From CAZVNZ01 sp964628515 (GTDB lineage: Bacteria > Bacillota > Clostridia > Christensenellales > Christensenellaceae): 64,000 nt of DNA. Where the stretch lies: the NCBI GenBank assembly GCA_964628515.1, contig CAZVNZ010000008.1, forward strand, positions 1 through 64,000. Reading direction: 5' to 3'. The notes below the pieces were generated by a model, which saw nothing but the letters and a program-made list of their open reading frames with translations, did no database searches and was not told where the DNA came from. Position 1 is the first letter of the stretch. Each line of letters opens with the position of its first letter. Shown here in pieces: positions 59,960-64,000 of this stretch. A program made the position numbers and the translations under genes.

Positions 59960-60463
59960 ATGATAGTTTTGGGTATAGACCCAGGTCTTGCTACGGTAGG
60001 CTATGGGGTGGTTAGCATAGATAACAAATTAAAAATAGCCTTAGTGGATTACGGCACAATTCTAACATCCCCAAAAACACCTATGCCTAAAAGGCTTTTG
60101 GAGATTTCTCAAGGTATGGACGAGCTAATTAGGCTGTATACCCCAAACAGTATAGCCTTTGAGGAGTTGTTTTTTAATAAGAATGTTAAAACGGCAATTA
60201 CCGTGGCGCAAGCAAGAGGGGCGGCGGTATGTGCGGCGGCAAAACTGACGGAAGAATTATACGAGTACACCCCACTGCAAATCAAACAGGCGGTGGTAGG
60301 GTACGGCAGAGCACAAAAAGAGCAGATACAAATAATGGTAAAAACCCTGCTAAACCTTAAGGAAATACCCAAACCCGACGATGCTGCGGACGCACTGGCG
60401 GTGGCTATTTGCCATGCTCACAGTATAAATACTTACGGTGTGCTAAACACTAAAATGAAGTAA
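59960..60463 (+). CDS. ruvC: Holliday junction resolvase RuvC
   Basis: A 167-residue endonuclease that resolves Holliday junctions. The acidic catalytic residues are Asp in VLGIDPGLATVGYGVV, Glu in AFEELFFNKN, and the C-terminal Asp pair in KPDDAADALAVAICHAH. YGRAQKEQIQIMV is also typical. There is no Shine-Dalgarno sequence, consistent with a leaderless start at 59960. It heads the cluster ruvC-ruvA-protease-ruvB. Confidence 0.96.
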   Translation: MIVLGIDPGLATVGYGVVSIDNKLKIALVDYGTILTSPKTPMPKRLLEISQGMDELIRLYTPNSIAFEELFFNKNVKTAITVAQARGAAVCAAAKLTEELYEYTPLQIKQAVVGYGRAQKEQIQIMVKTLLNLKEIPKPDDAADALAVAICHAHSINTYGVLNTKMK

Positions 60464-60475
60464 CGGAGATACAAT

Positions 60476-61060
60476 ATGTACGCATATATTAACGGAGAAG
60501 TTGTCCACAAAGGCATAAATCAAATTATAGTTGATGTGGGTGGGGTGGGCTACGAAATTTTTACGGACACATACACCCTAAACAGCCTAAATACAGGGGA
60601 AAAGCATAAGGTATACACCTATTTAAAAACGAGTGACGACGGCACGTCCCTCTACGGCTTTCAAACTTTAGAGCAAAAAAGTATGTTTTTAAAGCTGATA
60701 GCCATAAGCGGTGTAGGGCCTAAAGCGGCAATGGCGGTACTTAGCGCACTTAAGGTAAACGATATTGCGGCGGCTGTAATTTCCGGGGACGACAAAGCCT
60801 TTTTATCTGCAAACGGAATAGGCAAGAAAACGGCGCAAAGGCTTGTGTTAGAGCTTAAGGAGAAGGTGGATTTTGATGATGCGGTAGGCATATCCGCAGA
60901 TTTTTCCACGACCGCAACGGATGCGGCGTCAGAAGCGGTGGCGGCATTGCTTGGGCTTGGATATACACGACAGGAAGCGCTAAACGCAGTTTCTGCCGTA
61001 AAATCTTTGGGGGATACGGCAGAAGAGCTGGTGGGGCTTGCCCTTAGAAAAATGGTATAA
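60476..61060 (+). CDS. ruvA: Holliday junction helicase subunit RuvA
   Basis: A 194-residue RuvA, close to usual length (about 200). It has an OB-fold (1-62), two helix-hairpin-helix motifs (FLKLIAISGVGPKAAMAVL and FLSANGIGKKTAQRLVLEL), and the C-terminal RuvB-binding domain (AALLGLGYTRQEALNAV). ACGGAG precedes the ATG. It binds the four-way junction and loads RuvB, whose gene lies beyond an intervening protease gene. Confidence 0.96.
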   Translation: MYAYINGEVVHKGINQIIVDVGGVGYEIFTDTYTLNSLNTGEKHKVYTYLKTSDDGTSLYGFQTLEQKSMFLKLIAISGVGPKAAMAVLSALKVNDIAAAVISGDDKAFLSANGIGKKTAQRLVLELKEKVDFDDAVGISADFSTTATDAASEAVAALLGLGYTRQEALNAVSAVKSLGDTAEELVGLALRKMV

Positions 61061-61089
61061 CAAAAATAATAAAAGAACGGAGGCGCTTT

Positions 61090-63099
61090 ATGAAAATACG
61101 CACTGCAATAGGATTTATGGTGATGTTTGCAACCCTATTTACAGCATCTGTAAGTAGTGCCTATTCGCCTGCGGTCGTGGGAAACTTTGCTATGCCCACA
61201 GCACAAGCACTTACAGCACAAGCACTTACAGCACAGGTTGTACAGGAAGAAAAGCAGGATTGGCTCTTCAATAATAAAGATGTTATAGCAAATAGCGGTT
61301 GGCAGTTTAATGCCATAGATTATTTTGAGGGTGCGGAAATTTTGGGCAAGGGGAGTAAAAAGATTAAAGTAGCCGTTGTAGACGGCGGTATTGATTGCTC
61401 TGCGCCTGCGCTTAAAGACAGCGTTGCCTACCACTACGACAGCCTTACGGATACAGAAATACCCCACACAACCGATTGTACTTGGGGGGCGGAGAATTCG
61501 GACTTTCACGGCACGGCGGTGGCAAGCGTAATTGCAGGGGGCGAAATTGAGGGTGTGCAAATAGGCATAGCCCCAAATGTTTCTTTATACGATTTTAGGG
61601 TAAACGGTAAAAACGGCTTAATAGCAGCCAAAACTCAAGCAAGGGCAATTTATAAATGTATAGAGCAAAAGGTGGACGTTATAAATATAAGCCTTAGAAA
61701 TTACAGCCACGACGAAGAATTTTTTTCGGCTATAAGCCATGCGGTTGCAAGCGGAATTGTGGTGGTGGCGGCAACCTCCAACGAAGGCATAGACTACATA
61801 GGAGAGCCTGCCAATATTTTTGGTGTAATAACGGTAAACGCAACCAACCAAAATGGGCTTGCGGAGTTTTCCAACTACGGCTGGCAAACGGACATAAGCG
61901 CACCCGGTGAGGATATTTTTGCCTGCATCACCCAAAATGACACAAAAGAGGAATACACGCAAAAAACGGGCTACCCCTTCCTATATTTAAACAATAACGC
62001 AAAAAACGGCAATTATACTTATATTTCCGGTGTTTCCATTGCATCCCCCATGGTGGCGGGGAGTGTGGCACTTTTAAAATCTTATTTGCCCACCCTAAAT
62101 GCAACGGAAATTACAAACATTTTGCTTGAAAGCACAAGTAAAGAGAGGGATCACAGCCAATATAAACTGGGAAACGGACAGCTTAATATAGCAAATATGG
62201 CGCTAATGGCAAAAGAGGCAAAAGAGTCAGAAGCGCGCAACGCAGGCAATATAGAAACCCTTATTACTACTATGGATAACACCATATATAAAGCAATCAA
62301 TAACTTTTATGATTTAAGCATAAACGATGCTTTAGGCAACAATCAAAGGGCGATTTTTAACTACAAACTTAAAGAGTATGCAGATACGGACACCCTCCAA
62401 ATGCAAGTATACAAAGAGGGTGGAGTTAAAATAATGCAGGTAGATATTAATATAGACCGCAAAAAAATAGGGGAGGGGGAGGATATTTACACATCTCCTT
62501 TAGAGTTAGACGACACCTACACCTACGAAAATATTAATGTCAGTACCCTTTTTAATCCAAAAGATAAAACAGGCACAATTAAACTTTTTTACGTAAGCGC
62601 CTGTATGGAGTACGGTTTTGACAGCGGAAACTACACCTTAAAACTCATAAACAAAAGTAAAGACGGGGAGTCCACAGCAACCACCGATTTTAAAATTCTG
62701 CCCTTAATTAACGGTGGAAGCGAAGTAATTAATATAGAAGAAATTGTAAAAAATACAGATACGGACATAGATTTAACCTTAGACTTGCAATCCTTTATAA
62801 ACCCTCTTCCTATGGAAGATAAAAGCAAAATCGCACTAATTGCGGTAAACTTTGAAAACCCCTTTGAAGCCTACGAAGTAATTTGGGAGGAGGACATGCA
62901 AGCCCCTATAGAGAAGGGTAAACTTAATATAAAAGGCACTCTCACCAAAGAAATGATACAAAGGCTTGATGCAAAAGTCGTTGCCTTTATGCTTGCAAGA
63001 GGAAATTTTACAGACGATTCCTTAAAAGATTATTTGTACATAACAAGACCTTTTGAAGTGCGGTCGGAAAATTTAAGGTCCGGTCAATTAAAACCATAA
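61090..63099 (+). CDS. Secreted subtilisin-family serine protease
   Basis: A 669-residue S8 peptidase. A signal peptide (about 1-25) is followed by a short repeat (AQALT twice), and the catalytic domain spans about 90-375. The Asp is in VAVVDGGID, the His in DFHGTAVASVIAG, the oxyanion Asn in ATSNEG, and the Ser in GVSIASPMVAGSVALL. About 290 residues of unrecognised beta-type C-terminal region follow (375-669). There is no long propeptide or cell-wall anchor motif. CGGAGG precedes the ATG, 29 bases after ruvA and 28 before ruvB, so it is embedded in the ruv operon, an unusual place for an exported enzyme. Confidence 0.92.
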   Translation: MKIRTAIGFMVMFATLFTASVSSAYSPAVVGNFAMPTAQALTAQALTAQVVQEEKQDWLFNNKDVIANSGWQFNAIDYFEGAEILGKGSKKIKVAVVDGGIDCSAPALKDSVAYHYDSLTDTEIPHTTDCTWGAENSDFHGTAVASVIAGGEIEGVQIGIAPNVSLYDFRVNGKNGLIAAKTQARAIYKCIEQKVDVINISLRNYSHDEEFFSAISHAVASGIVVVAATSNEGIDYIGEPANIFGVITVNATNQNGLAEFSNYGWQTDISAPGEDIFACITQNDTKEEYTQKTGYPFLYLNNNAKNGNYTYISGVSIASPMVAGSVALLKSYLPTLNATEITNILLESTSKERDHSQYKLGNGQLNIANMALMAKEAKESEARNAGNIETLITTMDNTIYKAINNFYDLSINDALGNNQRAIFNYKLKEYADTDTLQMQVYKEGGVKIMQVDINIDRKKIGEGEDIYTSPLELDDTYTYENINVSTLFNPKDKTGTIKLFYVSACMEYGFDSGNYTLKLINKSKDGESTATTDFKILPLINGGSEVINIEEIVKNTDTDIDLTLDLQSFINPLPMEDKSKIALIAVNFENPFEAYEVIWEEDMQAPIEKGKLNIKGTLTKEMIQRLDAKVVAFMLARGNFTDDSLKDYLYITRPFEVRSENLRSGQLKP

Positions 63100-63127
63100 C
63101 AATAAAACAACGGAGTATACAATATAT

Positions 63128-64000
63128 ATGGAAGAAACACGCATAGTATCCAATATGAAAATAACGGAGGACACCGCCCTTGATTACACCTTGCGCCCTC
63201 AATCCTTAAACGAGTATTTCGGGCAAGAAAAGGTTAAAGAGAAGATGAAAATTTTTATAGAGGCGGCAATAAAACGCAAAGAGGCTTTAGACCACGTACT
63301 GTTATACGGGCCTCCCGGCCTTGGCAAAACCACCTTGGCACACATTGTGGCACAAGAGTTAAAGGTAAATATCCGCATAACCTCAGGCCCTGCCATCGAG
63401 CGTCCGGGGGATTTGGCGGCTCTGCTTACAAACTTAGGAGAGCATGACGTGCTTTTTATTGATGAAATTCATAGGCTTAACTCCAGCGTGGAGGAGGTGC
63501 TGTATCCTGCAATGGAGGATTATGCACTGGATATTATTTTGGGCAAAGGCCCTTCCGCACGTTCCATGCGTATAGATTTACCCCGTTTCACCTTAATTGG
63601 AGCAACCACAAGGGCAGGTATGCTAACCTCCCCATTAAGAGATAGATTCGGCATAATAAACCGCCTGCAAATGTATAGCATGGAGGAGCTAAACACGATT
63701 ATTAAACGCTCCGCAAGCATACTGCAAATTGCAATAGACGAGGAGGGCGCTTTAGAAATCGCAAAACGCTCAAGAGGAACACCCCGTATTGCCAACAGGT
63801 TACTTCGCCGTGTGAGAGATTTTGCGGATGTACGGGCGGAGGGTGTAATTACAAAGGAAACGGCAGATAAAGGCTTAGAGCTGTTAGAGGTGGATAAATT
63901 AGGGTTAGATAACTCGGACAGGCTTATTTTGGATGCCATTATAAATAAATTTAACGGAGGTCCGGTAGGGCTTGAAACCTTAGGCGCAACCACAGGAGAG
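63128..64000 (+). CDS. ruvB: Holliday junction helicase RuvB (partial, runs off the window)
   Basis: The first 291 codons of RuvB; about 40-50 residues are missing at the window end. Signatures: RPQSLNEYFGQEKVKEKM, Walker A LYGPPGLGKTTLAHI, Walker B LFIDEIHRLNSSVEE, sensor 1 LIGATTRAG, LTSPLRDRFG (arginine finger), and the winged-helix start GPVGLETLGATTGE. It drives branch migration with RuvA. ACGGAG precedes the ATG at 63128. Confidence 0.97.
   Translation, partial: MEETRIVSNMKITEDTALDYTLRPQSLNEYFGQEKVKEKMKIFIEAAIKRKEALDHVLLYGPPGLGKTTLAHIVAQELKVNIRITSGPAIERPGDLAALLTNLGEHDVLFIDEIHRLNSSVEEVLYPAMEDYALDIILGKGPSARSMRIDLPRFTLIGATTRAGMLTSPLRDRFGIINRLQMYSMEELNTIIKRSASILQIAIDEEGALEIAKRSRGTPRIANRLLRRVRDFADVRAEGVITKETADKGLELLEVDKLGLDNSDRLILDAIINKFNGGPVGLETLGATTGE

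Overview
The window is one contiguous piece of a low-GC Firmicutes (Clostridia-type) chromosome. The evidence is the infC-rpmI-rplT order with an attenuated leader, spoVG, MutS2, a ThiI without a rhodanese domain paired with its own NifS, LytTR and WYL regulators, consensus sigma-A promoters, and Gram-positive surface proteins with a membrane/cationic tail. No rRNA, tRNA, CRISPR or prophage was seen. I cannot name the species.

Layout. 0-1.1 kb: an internally deleted IS3-family insertion sequence. 1.1-3.8 kb: a LytTR response regulator and GHKL kinase, divergent from 4.0-16.7 kb, which holds two very large secreted surface proteins. The first is a 2,415-residue GLUG-repeat protein and the second a 1,725-residue adhesin with six SpaA/Cna-B-like repeats. 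16.7-17.9 kb: no conventional gene, but three tandem copies of a compact locus. Each copy has a strong minus-strand promoter, a near-consensus ribosome binding site and a tiny hydrophobic peptide, opposed by a consensus plus-strand promoter for an ~83-nt RNA ending in a shared terminator. This looks like a type I toxin-antitoxin array and is the most unusual system here. 18.0-22.4 kb: ferritin, deoC, an OFA-type transporter, an AraD-like aldolase and a WYL regulator. 22.4-25.2 kb: a fused NAD synthetase-nicotinamidase and a RelA/SpoT-domain protein with a long C-terminal extension.

25.2-33.3 kb is a translation block: thrS, infC (apparent AUC start), rpmI, rplT, an rRNA/tRNA 2'-O-methyltransferase, pheS, pheT and zapA. 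A Fic protein and spoVG follow, then murC with an apparently leaderless promoter. 36.9-41.2 kb is a sulfur amino acid cluster (serine acetyltransferase, metA, metY, cysK) arranged around a divergent promoter that contains a palindrome. Serine is acetylated and converted to cysteine; homoserine is acetylated (MetA has Glu111, the acetyl-CoA type) and sulfhydrylated. mutS2 and an OmpR regulator/sensor kinase/HtrA set follow. nifS-thiI (tRNA thiolation) sits behind a palindromic promoter. An AT-rich 0.7-kb gap contains a candidate regulated transcript.

50.5-64 kb: yebC-proA, a bifunctional penicillin-binding protein, a PfoR-like EIIC membrane protein, argG-argH, and a ruvC-ruvA-subtilase-ruvB cluster in which a secreted protease gene interrupts the Holliday-junction operon. 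ruvB runs off the window end. Short heptamer-type repeats lie at several gene 3' ends.
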